Notes: a model not told the origin generated them from the sequence alone. DNA of 43,812 bases from Oceanospirillaceae bacterium (GCA_002686055.1 NYZU01000009.1:12392-56203); one strand, 5' to 3'; counted from the first letter of the stretch, positions 1 through 8,150 are shown. Numbers and translations are program-made.

Positions 1-576
1 ATCTAGCTTTGCCAACCAATCTAATCCCATAGCCAGACTAGCTCGACAGTCTACTTGTGTGCGCAAATGTTTATTAATAGTACTGGCCTGTGAGCTACCT
101 TGGGCTTGTAAAGCGCAAAACCGCTGCAAGGTTTTATTGGCAGCACCACTAAAAGCGTTAGTAAATTGCTGTAAAACTGAACCTGACATGGCATTAGGCC
201 AATCTTCGCGTTGGACAAAACTGGGGTTACTCGCCAAAGTAACAACACTAATGACCCGCTCTGACTGCAATTGCGCTAGGCGCCAAGCCACTTGTCCGCC
301 AAGGGACCACCCTAATAGGCAATAATGTGATGGCAATTGCGCCCCTAGGGCTTGCAACCAAGTATCTAGAATTTGTAGGTTTGCATCGGTATCATCTTGG
401 CAGCTATCCTCGCCATGGCCGGGTAAGTCCACTAGCCATAGATCGAAATTGGCTGCCAAAGCCAGTAACCAAGATTCTGGCCACGCGGTCTTGTTATAAC
501 CCCAGCCATGGAACATAACTAAGGTTGGCGCCTCTGCCTGCTCACAAGGGCGCCGTTGCATACTTATAGAGATCAT
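1..576 (-). CDS. bioH: BioH, pimeloyl-ACP methyl ester esterase (3' end cut by window)
   Basis: Alpha/beta hydrolase that, in the known pathway, removes the methyl group from pimeloyl-ACP methyl ester before BioF acts, in the cytoplasm. Translating the minus strand from the ATG at 576-574 gives 192 open codons to the window edge. Visible family signs are the oxyanion HGWG near residue 23, DLPGHG, the nucleophile elbow GWSLGG, and the LQAQG stretch of the lid region. The catalytic Asp and His would lie beyond the left edge, so only about three quarters of the protein is seen. Its ATG overlaps the bioF stop as ATGA, which implies translational coupling in a bioB-bioF-bioH operon. By analogy with Pseudomonas, bioC and bioD would be expected further left, but this is not visible. 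Confidence is high because hydrolase motifs and operon position agree. Confidence 0.93.
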   Translation of the reverse strand, partial: MISISMQRRPCEQAEAPTLVMFHGWGYNKTAWPESWLLALAANFDLWLVDLPGHGEDSCQDDTDANLQILDTWLQALGAQLPSHYCLLGWSLGGQVAWRLAQLQSERVISVVTLASNPSFVQREDWPNAMSGSVLQQFTNAFSGAANKTLQRFCALQAQGSSQASTINKHLRTQVDCRASLAMGLDWLAKLD

Positions 577-1751
577 GGCGACAATAAGCCTTGTTGTTGT
601 AGCTTACCCAAGGCTTCCAATAATTGTTCCACCTGTGTTTGGCTATGACCAGCCGTCAAGGTAATCCGTAATCGGGCACTATTAGCCGGCACCGTCGGTG
701 GCCGAATAGCTGTCACCAAAATACCCATATCTTGTAAAGCCTGACTCACTTGTAAAGCTCGATTAGCATCACCAATCATCAATGGCTGAATGGCTGTAGG
801 ACTATCCATTAGTGGCAAGTCCATAGCTTGGGCATAGCCGCGAAATAGGCTTATTAATTGTTGCAAATGAGCTTGGCGCCAAGCCTCTGTATGCAATAAA
901 TTTAGTGCTGCTAAACTTGCTGCAGCGACAGCTGGTGGAATGGCTGTGGTATAGATATAACTACGTGCAAATTGCACCATGGCTTCCACTAAAGTATCAC
1001 TGCCGGCAACAAACGCCCCATAACAACCTAAAGCCTTACCAAGGGTACCCATATAAATAGGGGCTTGCTCTTCATTTAAACCGACTGCAACCGCTGCCCC
1101 AGCACCTTGGGGGCCTAATACGCCCAAACCATGGGCGTCATCTAACATTAGCCAAGCATTTTCGGCCTGACAAACTTGGGCTAATTGGGATAATGGCGCG
1201 ATATCACCATCCATACTAAATACGGAATCCGTGGCCACCAGTTTATGCCGTGCTTTAGATTTACGCAGCCGTTGTTGCAAATCCTCGGCATCATTGTGGC
1301 GGTAACGTTGCAAGCGTGCCCCACTTAATAAGCCACCATCCAGCAGGGAAGCATGATTTAAGCGATCTTCAAAGACCCCATCGGTTTTATCCAACAGCGC
1401 TCCTAGCACTCCTACATTGGCCATATAACCGCTACTAAACAAGACCGCACGGCTACGACCTGTGTGCTTAGCCAAGGCTAGTTCAAGCTCAGCATGCGCT
1501 TCGCTATGTCCACACACCAAATGGGAAGCACCGCTGCCGACGCCATATGTCTGCGCCGCACTTTGCATTGCTGCAATCAGTTGCGGGTGGTTAGCTAAAC
1601 CTAAATAATCATTACTGGTAAAACACAGATAGTCTCGGCCCTGACTGCGCAACACAGTTTGCTGCGGGCCGGCTGTGGTTATCCGCTGTCGATATAGGGA
1701 CTGGTCCCGACGCTGCTGCAATCGCGCCTGTAAAACCTGCTCCAGGTTCAC
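573..1751 (-). CDS. bioF: BioF, 8-amino-7-oxononanoate synthase
   Basis: PLP enzyme that condenses pimeloyl-ACP with L-alanine to give 8-amino-7-oxononanoate, the second committed step of biotin synthesis. The start chosen is GTG at 1751-1749 (protein begins VNLEQVLQAR), giving 392 residues, a normal BioF length. A GGAG stands 6 bases upstream, and the bioB stop ends just one base before the GTG. The longer open frame to 1877 runs inside bioB and its extra residues do not look like BioF. Visible signs are TSNDYLGL near residue 45, GSGASHLVCG near 72, the DDAHGLG cofactor motif near 204, and the PLP lysine in GTLGKALG at about residue 239. It overlaps the downstream bioH start by four bases. 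Confidence 0.96.
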   Translation of the reverse strand: MNLEQVLQARLQQRRDQSLYRQRITTAGPQQTVLRSQGRDYLCFTSNDYLGLANHPQLIAAMQSAAQTYGVGSGASHLVCGHSEAHAELELALAKHTGRSRAVLFSSGYMANVGVLGALLDKTDGVFEDRLNHASLLDGGLLSGARLQRYRHNDAEDLQQRLRKSKARHKLVATDSVFSMDGDIAPLSQLAQVCQAENAWLMLDDAHGLGVLGPQGAGAAVAVGLNEEQAPIYMGTLGKALGCYGAFVAGSDTLVEAMVQFARSYIYTTAIPPAVAAASLAALNLLHTEAWRQAHLQQLISLFRGYAQAMDLPLMDSPTAIQPLMIGDANRALQVSQALQDMGILVTAIRPPTVPANSARLRITLTAGHSQTQVEQLLEALGKLQQQGLLSP

Positions 1752-1752
1752 C

Positions 1753-2847
1753 CTAGGCTCCAGCGTTATAGAACGCCTGCTCGTCTTCGGCACTCTGCAA
1801 AGCGTGTTCAATGGCGCCAACATGGGCTTCATCAGAAACATCTTCACGTTTTTCGGGACGAATACCCAATTTTTCAAATAAGCGCCGGTCTTTGGTCGCC
1901 GTTGGGTTATCCGTGGTTAATAGGCGGTCACCGTAGAAAATAGAATTCGCGCCAGCCATAAAACATAGGGCCTGCATCTGCTCATTCATTTCTTCCCGCC
2001 CAGCCGATAAGCGCACATGGGATTGAGGCATCAGAATACGTGCCACCGCAATGGTACGAACAAAGTCAAAAGGCTCTAGATCATCAACTTGATCTAGAGG
2101 TGTACCCTCAACTTTAACCAACATATTAATGGGCACACTTTCTGGGTGAATTGGCATATTGGCTAATTGTTGCAATAAGCCTACACGATCACGTAAATTC
2201 TCACCCATACCCACGATACCACCAGCACAAACTTTCATGCCGGCATCACGCACATTAGTCAAAGTATCGAGGCGATCCTGATAGGTACGAGTGGTGATAA
2301 TACTGCTATAAAATTCTGGCGAAGTATCCAAATTATGATTGTAGTAATCTAAACCGGCATCGGCTAATTGCTGAGCCTGATCATTATCTAGCATACCCAA
2401 AGTCATACAGGTTTCTAAGCCCATGGCTTTAACTTCACGCACCATTTCTAGCACATAGGGCATATCTTTGGCACGGGGGTTTTTCCAAGCTGCCCCCATA
2501 CAGAAGCGACTGGCACCAGCAGCTTTCGCAGCCTCAGCTTCTGCCAGTACTTCTTTTACTTTCATTAAGCGTTCAACTTCCAAACCAGTATCATAGCGCG
2601 CACTTTGTGGGCAGTATTTACAATCCTCTGGGCAAGCGCCGGTTTTGATCGACAAGAGGGTACTAACTTGCACTTCGTTAGGGTCAAAATGTTGACGATG
2701 CACGGTCTGGGCACGAAATAGCAAATCATTAAATGGCATGGCAAACAAGTCGGTAATTTCCTGTACTTGCCAGTCGTTACGCAGGCTAGTCTGGCCTTTA
2801 ACGCCATCTGCACTATACTGATTAACAGAGGATTGAGCGGTGAGCAT
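1753..2847 (-). CDS. bioB: BioB, biotin synthase
   Basis: Radical SAM enzyme that inserts sulfur into dethiobiotin, the last step of biotin synthesis. The 364-residue protein carries the [4Fe-4S] motif as C72, C76 and C79 (ACPEDCKYC), followed by family blocks such as [20 protein letters not shown] and [15 protein letters not shown]. The N-terminus is some 20 residues longer than the E. coli enzyme before the cysteine motif, which is common in this lineage. The ATG at 2847 has AAGGA about 8 bases upstream, so the start is well supported. It is the first gene of the minus-strand bio operon; its promoter overlaps a BirA box (2897-2928), so repression by biotin-loaded BirA is likely. Confidence 0.98.
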   Translation of the reverse strand: MLTAQSSVNQYSADGVKGQTSLRNDWQVQEITDLFAMPFNDLLFRAQTVHRQHFDPNEVQVSTLLSIKTGACPEDCKYCPQSARYDTGLEVERLMKVKEVLAEAEAAKAAGASRFCMGAAWKNPRAKDMPYVLEMVREVKAMGLETCMTLGMLDNDQAQQLADAGLDYYNHNLDTSPEFYSSIITTRTYQDRLDTLTNVRDAGMKVCAGGIVGMGENLRDRVGLLQQLANMPIHPESVPINMLVKVEGTPLDQVDDLEPFDFVRTIAVARILMPQSHVRLSAGREEMNEQMQALCFMAGANSIFYGDRLLTTDNPTATKDRRLFEKLGIRPEKREDVSDEAHVGAIEHALQSAEDEQAFYNAGA

Positions 2848-2875
2848 AAAACAGTTCCTTAATATGGATGTTTGA

Positions 2876-2903
2876 ATGATAGAGCCACCCCCTGCTTAGT
2901 CAA
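2876..2903 (-). promoter_or_regulatory. Probable sigma-70 promoter of the bioBFH operon
   Basis: On the minus strand a -35 TTGACT (2903-2898) and a -10 TATCAT (2881-2876) are separated by 16 bases, ending about 28 bases before the bioB ATG. The -35 lies inside the left half of the BirA box, so binding of the repressor would block polymerase. The boxes are read by eye; the start site is not measured. Confidence 0.6.
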
Positions 2904-2928
2904 CCTGAAAACTAAGGATGGTTTACAT
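2897..2928. promoter_or_regulatory. BirA (biotin repressor) operator
   Basis: The arms TAGTCAACC (2897-2905) and GGTTTACAT (2920-2928) are separated by 14 bases. The known BirA operator of proteobacteria is TTGTnAACC, 14-16 bases, GGTTnACAA, so each arm differs at a single position. Its place between bioB and comF, over the bioB -35 box, is exactly where such an operator is expected. The right arm also covers the comF ribosome-binding region and the first base or two of its start codon. Confidence 0.87.
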
Positions 2929-3664
2929 GTGGTCAATGTTTAACCAATTAAAAGCTATTTTTGCCCCCCCGTGCCTACTTTGTGGCAGCTTAGATGGCAA
3001 TCTGGATAACTACTGTCAGGGCTGTTACGACGACCTACCCCATAATGTCTATTGCTGTCAGATCTGTGCCATACCCTTTCATCAAGCATTTGGCACACAA
3101 CTAATCTGTGGTGTGTGTCTGCGCCAACCACCTAAGTTTAATCAAAGCCTTGTGGCTCTGCACTATTTGCCGCCCATTAGTGGCTTGGTGCATGCTTTTA
3201 AAGATAATAATGATCAGGCGGCTGGGCGGCTACTTAGTGCTTGTTTATTGGCCTATATCGAAGCGCAAAGGCCCGCTCTACCAGACGTCCTTATTCCCAT
3301 GCCTTTGCATCGCCAACGTTTATTAAGTAGAGGCTTTAATCAAGCAGAGGTAATGGCACAACGACTGGGTAAGGCCTTAGGAATTCCCTGCCATAACGAC
3401 CTTTGTCAGCGCCAAATCGATACCCCCAGTCAACAAGGGCTAGATAAGCAACAACGGCAGCGTAATCTAAGCAACGCCTTTGTCGTCAACCAAACCATTA
3501 CCAAGTTTCGGCATATTGCCATTATTGATGATGTTATTACCACTGGTGCCAGTGTTAATTTGCTTAGCCAAGCCCTGCGTCAGGCTAGCCCCCAGCCACT
3601 TTGCATTGAAGCTTGGTGTGTGGCTAGAACCTTGCCTCCCCAAAGCAAATTGCATCTCTACTAA
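2927..3664 (+). CDS. comF: ComF family phosphoribosyltransferase-like protein
   Basis: ComF/GntX family protein, linked in other bacteria to DNA uptake and use of external DNA, although the exact reaction is unsettled. The N-terminus has a four-cysteine zinc finger (C16, C19, C30, C33 from the start used here) with two more CxxC pairs after it, and the C-terminus has the phosphoribosyltransferase PRPP loop IAIIDDVITTGASV. The ATG at 2927 is preferred to the one at 2918 because TAAGGA lies 8-9 bases before it but touches the earlier one. It diverges from bioB, an arrangement also known in Pseudomonas. Its stop overlaps the convergent oxidoreductase stop (TAA and TAG share bases at 3661-3664). 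The BirA box sits on its start region. Confidence 0.9.
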   Translation: MWSMFNQLKAIFAPPCLLCGSLDGNLDNYCQGCYDDLPHNVYCCQICAIPFHQAFGTQLICGVCLRQPPKFNQSLVALHYLPPISGLVHAFKDNNDQAAGRLLSACLLAYIEAQRPALPDVLIPMPLHRQRLLSRGFNQAEVMAQRLGKALGIPCHNDLCQRQIDTPSQQGLDKQQRQRNLSNAFVVNQTITKFRHIAIIDDVITTGASVNLLSQALRQASPQPLCIEAWCVARTLPPQSKLHLY

Positions 3665-4974
3665 ATCTCTTTGCGGGCCAATATGCGGTCACGCAACAAG
3701 CGCAAACGCACACCCCAAGCTAAAAGTGGTTGCGGAGGTAATTTGCTTGGTTGTGGCCTAGCTTCAATTTGCGCGATTAGGTCTGTCATCTGTCCACTGG
3801 CCAGATAGGCCATCTGTTGGCCAAATAGCGTGGCTAAGCCAATACCACCACCATTGTAACAACCAGCCACCATTACATTGGGCTGTAGGCGATCAAATAC
3901 TTGGGCATTATTGCCACTTATACAGGTAATACCTGACCACAAGGATTCAAATAGCCGGCCATCAAGCTGTGGGAAGCGTCTTTGTAGTCCCCGCATATGC
4001 ATAGCTCGACGCCGCATTAATTGCCGTCCGGTCATATTAATGCGCGGCCACACTTCCACCGTATTGCGCACCATAATGCGTCGATCATTGGTGATACGTA
4101 CCGTAGCACCCATAGCTTGAGCTGATAATAGACCCCATGGTTGAGGATTACCAATGGCCGCATATTCTTCATCGTCAAGGGGACGCGTCATACTGGCGGT
4201 CAGGGTTAAGGGGAAAACTCGATCACGTTTAATATTGCCGGCGGCCATAAAGCCATTTACAGCTAGTAACAACTTGGCCGCTGTCACCTGCCCAAGAGGA
4301 GTAACCACGCGCACCTGATTAGTGCCGGCTTCCCAGCGCAATACTGGGCTATTTTCAAACAAGGACACATTCTCAGGTAACAGATCAATATAAGCCCGTC
4401 CCAACTTGGCAGGCTGTAGCATTACCCCACCCTGAGTCCATAAAGCCATCCTATAGAAGTCTGTCCCTAAGCGCTGCTCCAAGTCCGCACCAGTGATGAT
4501 TTTATGCTCTAAATCCAGCTCGCCTAGCAACTGACTAAAGCGTTCTAACTTGGCCTCATTAGCTGCTAAAGCCGTGGCGTGGAACTTACCACCTGCATCC
4601 CAATCACAGTCAATCTGATGGGCGTGCACCAAATCAGCAACACAATCCAAGGCAGCCTTATTCAGGGCATACTTATCTCGATACTGCTGTAAGCCATTAT
4701 CGGACATATGGCCATCATTCAGGGTTGAGTCAACTAGATAGCCGGAATTGCGCGCACTGGCGCCCTCAGCAGCTAATTGAGCATCTAACAAGATAACTTT
4801 TGCTTGGGGATTAAGGAGAGCGTATTGACGCGCTGCCGACAAACCTGTGTAGCCGGCGCCAACAATAACCAAATCAGCTTGCTGTTCAGCTTGCAACATC
4901 GGCCGTGGCTTCCGAGGTGGCAAACTGGTAAGCCAACCACAGCCTTGATCATTGCGCGGCAAGGGCTTAAACAT
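3661..4974 (-). CDS. FAD-dependent oxidoreductase, DAO (D-amino acid oxidase) family
   Basis: A 437-residue flavoprotein of the DAO superfamily, which oxidises amines or amino acids. Visible are the Rossmann FAD site VIVGAGYTGLSAA at residues 37-49, the ASARNSGYLVDS block that follows it, and a C-terminal FAD-contact region around GCYNGGGIGLATLFG. Substrate cannot be read from sequence; glycine, sarcosine or gamma-glutamylputrescine oxidase-like relatives are possible. There is no signal peptide, so it is probably cytoplasmic. It begins 14 bases after the stop of the unknown gene at 4989-5291 on the same strand, so the two probably share a transcript. The ribosome-binding site is weak, which fits coupling to that gene. 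Confidence 0.82.
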   Translation of the reverse strand: MFKPLPRNDQGCGWLTSLPPRKPRPMLQAEQQADLVIVGAGYTGLSAARQYALLNPQAKVILLDAQLAAEGASARNSGYLVDSTLNDGHMSDNGLQQYRDKYALNKAALDCVADLVHAHQIDCDWDAGGKFHATALAANEAKLERFSQLLGELDLEHKIITGADLEQRLGTDFYRMALWTQGGVMLQPAKLGRAYIDLLPENVSLFENSPVLRWEAGTNQVRVVTPLGQVTAAKLLLAVNGFMAAGNIKRDRVFPLTLTASMTRPLDDEEYAAIGNPQPWGLLSAQAMGATVRITNDRRIMVRNTVEVWPRINMTGRQLMRRRAMHMRGLQRRFPQLDGRLFESLWSGITCISGNNAQVFDRLQPNVMVAGCYNGGGIGLATLFGQQMAYLASGQMTDLIAQIEARPQPSKLPPQPLLAWGVRLRLLRDRILARKEI

Positions 4975-4988
4975 AATGCCAACGGCGG

Positions 4989-5291
4989 TTAAGCCTTGCC
5001 CTCAAGTTGCTTCATATACTCAGCCGGATCAATAGCAATACCTAAAGAACGCTTTTCAATATACAAGCCTTTTTTGGTTTCACGATAACGGAAGCAAACG
5101 TAACTGCCGACTTCTATCTCCAGCTCTTTAGCATCGGAAAAGTAGGCATATTTTTGGTCTTCAATCTCTAGGGTATGAATATAGTATTCTGGCATACCCA
5201 GCCATTCCATATGTGGCCCATCGGTAGAGACAGCAGCTAATGTGCCACGGCCTTGCAAGGCTTTGGCTTTTTGATAGGGTTTGCGAGCCAT
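4989..5291 (-). CDS. Conserved-looking hypothetical protein, 100 residues
   Basis: I do not recognise this protein. It is a compact, soluble 100-residue chain without signal peptide or membrane segment, with alternating short strands (YYIHTLEIED, KYAYFSD, GSYVCFRYRE, GLYIEKRSLG) that suggest a small beta-barrel. The start is very well supported: AGAGGAAA lies about 6 bases before the ATG. It precedes the FAD oxidoreductase by 14 bases and diverges from trmO. The codon use and strong ribosome-binding site argue that it is a real gene rather than chance. Function is unknown; nothing links it firmly to either neighbour. Confidence 0.78.
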   Translation of the reverse strand: MARKPYQKAKALQGRGTLAAVSTDGPHMEWLGMPEYYIHTLEIEDQKYAYFSDAKELEIEVGSYVCFRYRETKKGLYIEKRSLGIAIDPAEYMKQLEGKA

Positions 5292-5394
5292 AATAGTTTC
5301 CTCTTAACTGTCTGGTACGATAAAACGATTTGCGTGTACCTTTATGAACCGCTATTGTAACCAGCAATTGCATCCACGTCAGCAAGCAAATGCC

Positions 5395-6093
5395 ATGTCG
5401 AATAATGAAGCCACAGTTAACCTAGAACCCATAGGCTATATTGAATCCGATTTTAAGGAAAAATTTGCCACTCCGCGGCAACCAGGTCTGGTCACAGAAG
5501 CCCAAGCCAAGTTGGTATTACAAGGGCCTTATAATCAGGCTGATGCCGTTGACGGCTTGGAGGCCTTTTCCCATATTTGGCTGATCTTTGGTTTTCATGC
5601 CACGGCTGAGCAAGGCTGGAAACCAAAAGTACGGCCACCACGGTTAGGTGGTAATGCCAAACTGGGTGTATTTGCTACGCGTTCCACCTTTCGCCCTAAT
5701 CCTCTGGGCCTATCTTTGGTGCGTTTGGAAAAAATCACTACACAGCAAGGAGTGTGCTTGCATATTAAAGGCGCCGACCTAATTCAAGGGACGCCAGTTT
5801 ACGATATTAAACCCTACCTGCCATGGGTAGAATCCCAACCCGATGCAGCAAGTGGCTTTGCCGGAGAAGCACAAACCCTCGACTTACCGGTAAACTTTAG
5901 TGCTCCGGCCGAGGCTTACTTGCAAACCAAACCGCAATTACGGGCATTAATTGCACAAGTACTCAAACATGACCCAAGGCCGGCTTATCAACAGCAAGAT
6001 GAGCGTATTTATGGCTGCTTATTACAGCAAGAAAATGTGCAATGGCAAGTGTTGCCAGAGCAAATTTTGGTCATGGCAATAAGCCCGGCCTGA
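5395..6093 (+). CDS. trmO: TrmO (TsaA family), tRNA m6t6A37 methyltransferase
   Basis: TrmO uses S-adenosylmethionine to methylate t6A at position 37 of ANN-decoding tRNAs such as tRNA-Thr. The protein opens with EPIGYIESDFKEKFATPRQP, which matches the family start IGxIxSxxxEKFxxPRQ, and has the hallmark block GVFATRSTFRPNPLGLSL near the middle followed by DLIQGTPVYDIKPYLP. The C-terminal region includes a DPRPAYQ stretch. The ATG at 5395 is used (232 residues): an in-frame ATG at 5344 would add 17 residues before the family's normal start and has no ribosome-binding site. Neither start has a strong Shine-Dalgarno, so the exact start is uncertain. It diverges from the gene at 4989-5291 and is followed by bioA. 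Confidence 0.9.
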   Translation: MSNNEATVNLEPIGYIESDFKEKFATPRQPGLVTEAQAKLVLQGPYNQADAVDGLEAFSHIWLIFGFHATAEQGWKPKVRPPRLGGNAKLGVFATRSTFRPNPLGLSLVRLEKITTQQGVCLHIKGADLIQGTPVYDIKPYLPWVESQPDAASGFAGEAQTLDLPVNFSAPAEAYLQTKPQLRALIAQVLKHDPRPAYQQQDERIYGCLLQQENVQWQVLPEQILVMAISPA

Positions 6094-6119
6094 TTGTTAT
6101 GCTGAAACTGTTTTACTCA

Positions 6120-6128
6120 TGGTAGAAT
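6120..6128 (+). promoter_or_regulatory. Possible extended -10 promoter of bioA
   Basis: TGGTAGAAT fits an extended -10 (TGn followed by TAGAAT) 28 bases before the bioA ATG, with no convincing -35. No BirA box with the correct 14-16 base spacing is seen here. Low-confidence call by eye. Confidence 0.35.
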
Positions 6129-6156
6129 AGCGCCTTTGCCATATCTGGAAGCGTCT

Positions 6157-7446
6157 ATGAATAGCCAACAACTTATTGCCCTTGATCAGGCTCATGTCTG
6201 GCACCCCTACTCCAGTATGGATAACCCTCCACCTGCTTATCCCGTAGCCAGTGCTGAAGGTGTGCGCCTAAAGCTAACTGATGGTACTGAACTAATTGAT
6301 GGTATGGCCTCTTGGTGGTGCGCTATACATGGCTATAACCATCCCCACCTAAACCAAGCCATGCAATCGCAAATAGCGGATATGTCCCATGTTATGTTTG
6401 GTGGTATTACCCATGCACCAGCCGTTACCTTGGCCAAACGCCTAGTCGATATCACCCCACTAGGCCTAGAAAAAGTGTTTTTTAGTGACTCTGGCTCCGT
6501 AGCTGTGGAAGTAGCCATTAAAATGGCATTGCAATATTGGCATGCACGCGGACAAGCTGGCAAAGACCGTTTACTCACTGTACGCAATGGCTACCATGGT
6601 GATACCTTTGGCGCCATGGCGGTATGTGACCCCGTAAATGGGATGCACACTTTATTTAAGGGTGTATTACCGCAACATTATTTCTGTCCTGCACCTCCTG
6701 CTGGCTTTGATCGCCCTTTGGCTGATAGCGACCTAGACGAACTAGAAGCACAACTAAAGGCCAACCACAAAAATATAGCAGGGCTTATATTAGAACCCAT
6801 CGTGCAAGGTGCTGGTGGTATGCGCTTCTATAGCCCTGCATGGTTAACGGCAGCAGCGGCTCTATGTAAACAATATGATGTGTTACTGATTGCTGATGAA
6901 ATAGCCACCGGCTTTGGTCGTAGTGGCGCCCTGTTTGCTTGTGACCATGCCCAAGTTCAACCCGATATTATGTGCCTTGGTAAAGCCATAACTGGTGGCA
7001 CCATGAGCTTTGCTGCCACCCTCACCACCAGTCATATTGCTACTACCATTTCCCGGGGCGAGGCCAATTGTTTTATGCATGGCCCAACCTTTATGGGTAA
7101 CCCCTTGGCCTGCGCGGTCGCCAACGCTAGCTTGGATTTGTTAGAAGCAAATGACTGGCAAGCACAAGTCCAAGGTATCGAACAAGGCTTACAGCAACAT
7201 CTGGCGCCGGCTGCTGCCCAAAGCTATGTAGAAGATGTGCGCGTAATGGGTGCCATTGGCGTAGTGCAAGTAAAGGAAGCAGTAGATTTAGCCCGTATAC
7301 AAAAGTTGTTGGTTGCGGAAGGGGTTTGGGTAAGGCCCTTTGGCAAGCTGGTGTATGTGATGCCGCCCTATGTCACCTCTGCCGAAGATTTAAAACAACT
7401 TTGCGAAGGTATGTTACGCGCTTTAGAGGCCTATTTTTCTGCCTAG
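6157..7446 (+). CDS. bioA: BioA, adenosylmethionine-8-amino-7-oxononanoate aminotransferase
   Basis: Class III PLP aminotransferase that makes 7,8-diaminopelargonate using SAM as amino donor. The chosen ATG at 6157 gives 429 residues and has GGAA 6 bases upstream; an in-frame TTG at 6136 would add seven residues and is unlikely. Visible signs are WHPYSSM at residues 15-21 and WWCAIHGYNHP at 53-63 (both typical of BioA substrate binding), the ADEIATGFGR cofactor motif at 246-255, the PLP lysine at about K276 in CLGKAITGG, and HGPTFMGNPL. It lies about 3.3 kb from the bioBFH operon on the other strand and is transcribed alone; it does not carry an obvious BirA site. Confidence 0.97.
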   Translation: MNSQQLIALDQAHVWHPYSSMDNPPPAYPVASAEGVRLKLTDGTELIDGMASWWCAIHGYNHPHLNQAMQSQIADMSHVMFGGITHAPAVTLAKRLVDITPLGLEKVFFSDSGSVAVEVAIKMALQYWHARGQAGKDRLLTVRNGYHGDTFGAMAVCDPVNGMHTLFKGVLPQHYFCPAPPAGFDRPLADSDLDELEAQLKANHKNIAGLILEPIVQGAGGMRFYSPAWLTAAAALCKQYDVLLIADEIATGFGRSGALFACDHAQVQPDIMCLGKAITGGTMSFAATLTTSHIATTISRGEANCFMHGPTFMGNPLACAVANASLDLLEANDWQAQVQGIEQGLQQHLAPAAAQSYVEDVRVMGAIGVVQVKEAVDLARIQKLLVAEGVWVRPFGKLVYVMPPYVTSAEDLKQLCEGMLRALEAYFSA

Positions 7447-7460
7447 TTTTCGCTGCCTAG

Positions 7461-7492
7461 TTAATACCCTATTAATACCCTTTTAATACCCT
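7461..7492. repeat. Three direct copies of TTAATACCCT, 11-base period
   Basis: Copies start at 7461, 7472 and 7483 in the short gap between the convergent bioA and the gene at 7502-8086. Just before them CTGCCTAGTT occurs twice (7440-7449 and 7454-7463), the first copy covering the bioA stop. This looks like a slippage-derived tandem array. Confidence 0.85.
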
Positions 7493-7501
7493 AGTGGAGC
7501 A

Positions 7502-8086
7502 CTAATCAAAATAGGCATAACAATAGGCAATGGGCTTAATATCCTGTTGCTCGGCAGAACAAGGTTGGCACACATGGGTACCTGATAAGCCCCGATAGCG
7601 GGCACATTCTATGCACTTGCCCTTATGATGAAAATGCCATTCTAAGCTAGGGTATTCATGCCATTGCTTACCAAACTCCAATATAGTCTGGCCTTTTAGA
7701 AGATCACCAACCTGATATTGCCCCACCACGACTTTTAAGCGATTAGCAATAGCACGTTGGCGCCGTTGCTCTTCTTCTGGCGCTGCCTCAGGGCCAGCAT
7801 GGGCTGCCAAAATCGCCATGGTTTGGTCAAAGTCAGAGGTTTGTTGCTGGAATTTCTTCAGGGCCAAATCAATTTGCACGGCCCGCCCAAGGGGCAAAAT
7901 ATAGGCCAGTAAATCAGGATCCCAATGCCCACCAACGGTATGAAGTACTTCGGCTAAGTGGGAGGCAAAAGCGCCATATAAACGCATTTCATCTGGCGTG
8001 GTAACTAATTCATAACCCCTAGGGATATGTTGCCAAGTATAATGACTGGCGAATGGATCATCAGTGTCATCAAATAAATCGGACAT
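7502..8086 (-). CDS. Hypothetical protein with C-terminal CxxC pairs, downstream of dnaB
   Basis: I do not recognise this 194-residue soluble protein. The ATG at 8086 is preferred: a purine-rich GGGGGAG is just upstream, whereas the GTG at 8098 lies inside that sequence. The N-terminus is acidic (SDLFDDTDDPF), the middle is helical and charged with EEEQRRQR, and the C-terminus holds CIECARYRG followed 11 residues after the first pair by CQPC, a likely zinc-binding knuckle. The last residues are aromatic (YCYAYFD). It follows dnaB on the same strand, 64 bases away, and is convergent with bioA. The CxxC-x11-CxxC pattern suggests a metal-binding, possibly nucleic-acid-binding role, but this is inference only. 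Confidence 0.75.
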   Translation of the reverse strand: MSDLFDDTDDPFASHYTWQHIPRGYELVTTPDEMRLYGAFASHLAEVLHTVGGHWDPDLLAYILPLGRAVQIDLALKKFQQQTSDFDQTMAILAAHAGPEAAPEEEQRRQRAIANRLKVVVGQYQVGDLLKGQTILEFGKQWHEYPSLEWHFHHKGKCIECARYRGLSGTHVCQPCSAEQQDIKPIAYCYAYFD

Positions 8087-8150
8087 ACACTCCCCCACTC
8101 AATGTAAAAGTCAACCTAGCATAAGGTCTGACAGTTCACAGGCGGTGACA

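Noticed and set aside
1752-1877. Longer BioF start at 1877
   Set aside because: It lies wholly inside bioB, shows no BioF similarity, and a GTG with GGAG stands right after the bioB stop.
6094-6118. BirA-like half-sites upstream of bioA (TTGTTATGC and GTTTTACTC)
   Set aside because: The arms have several mismatches and only 7 bases between them instead of 14-16.
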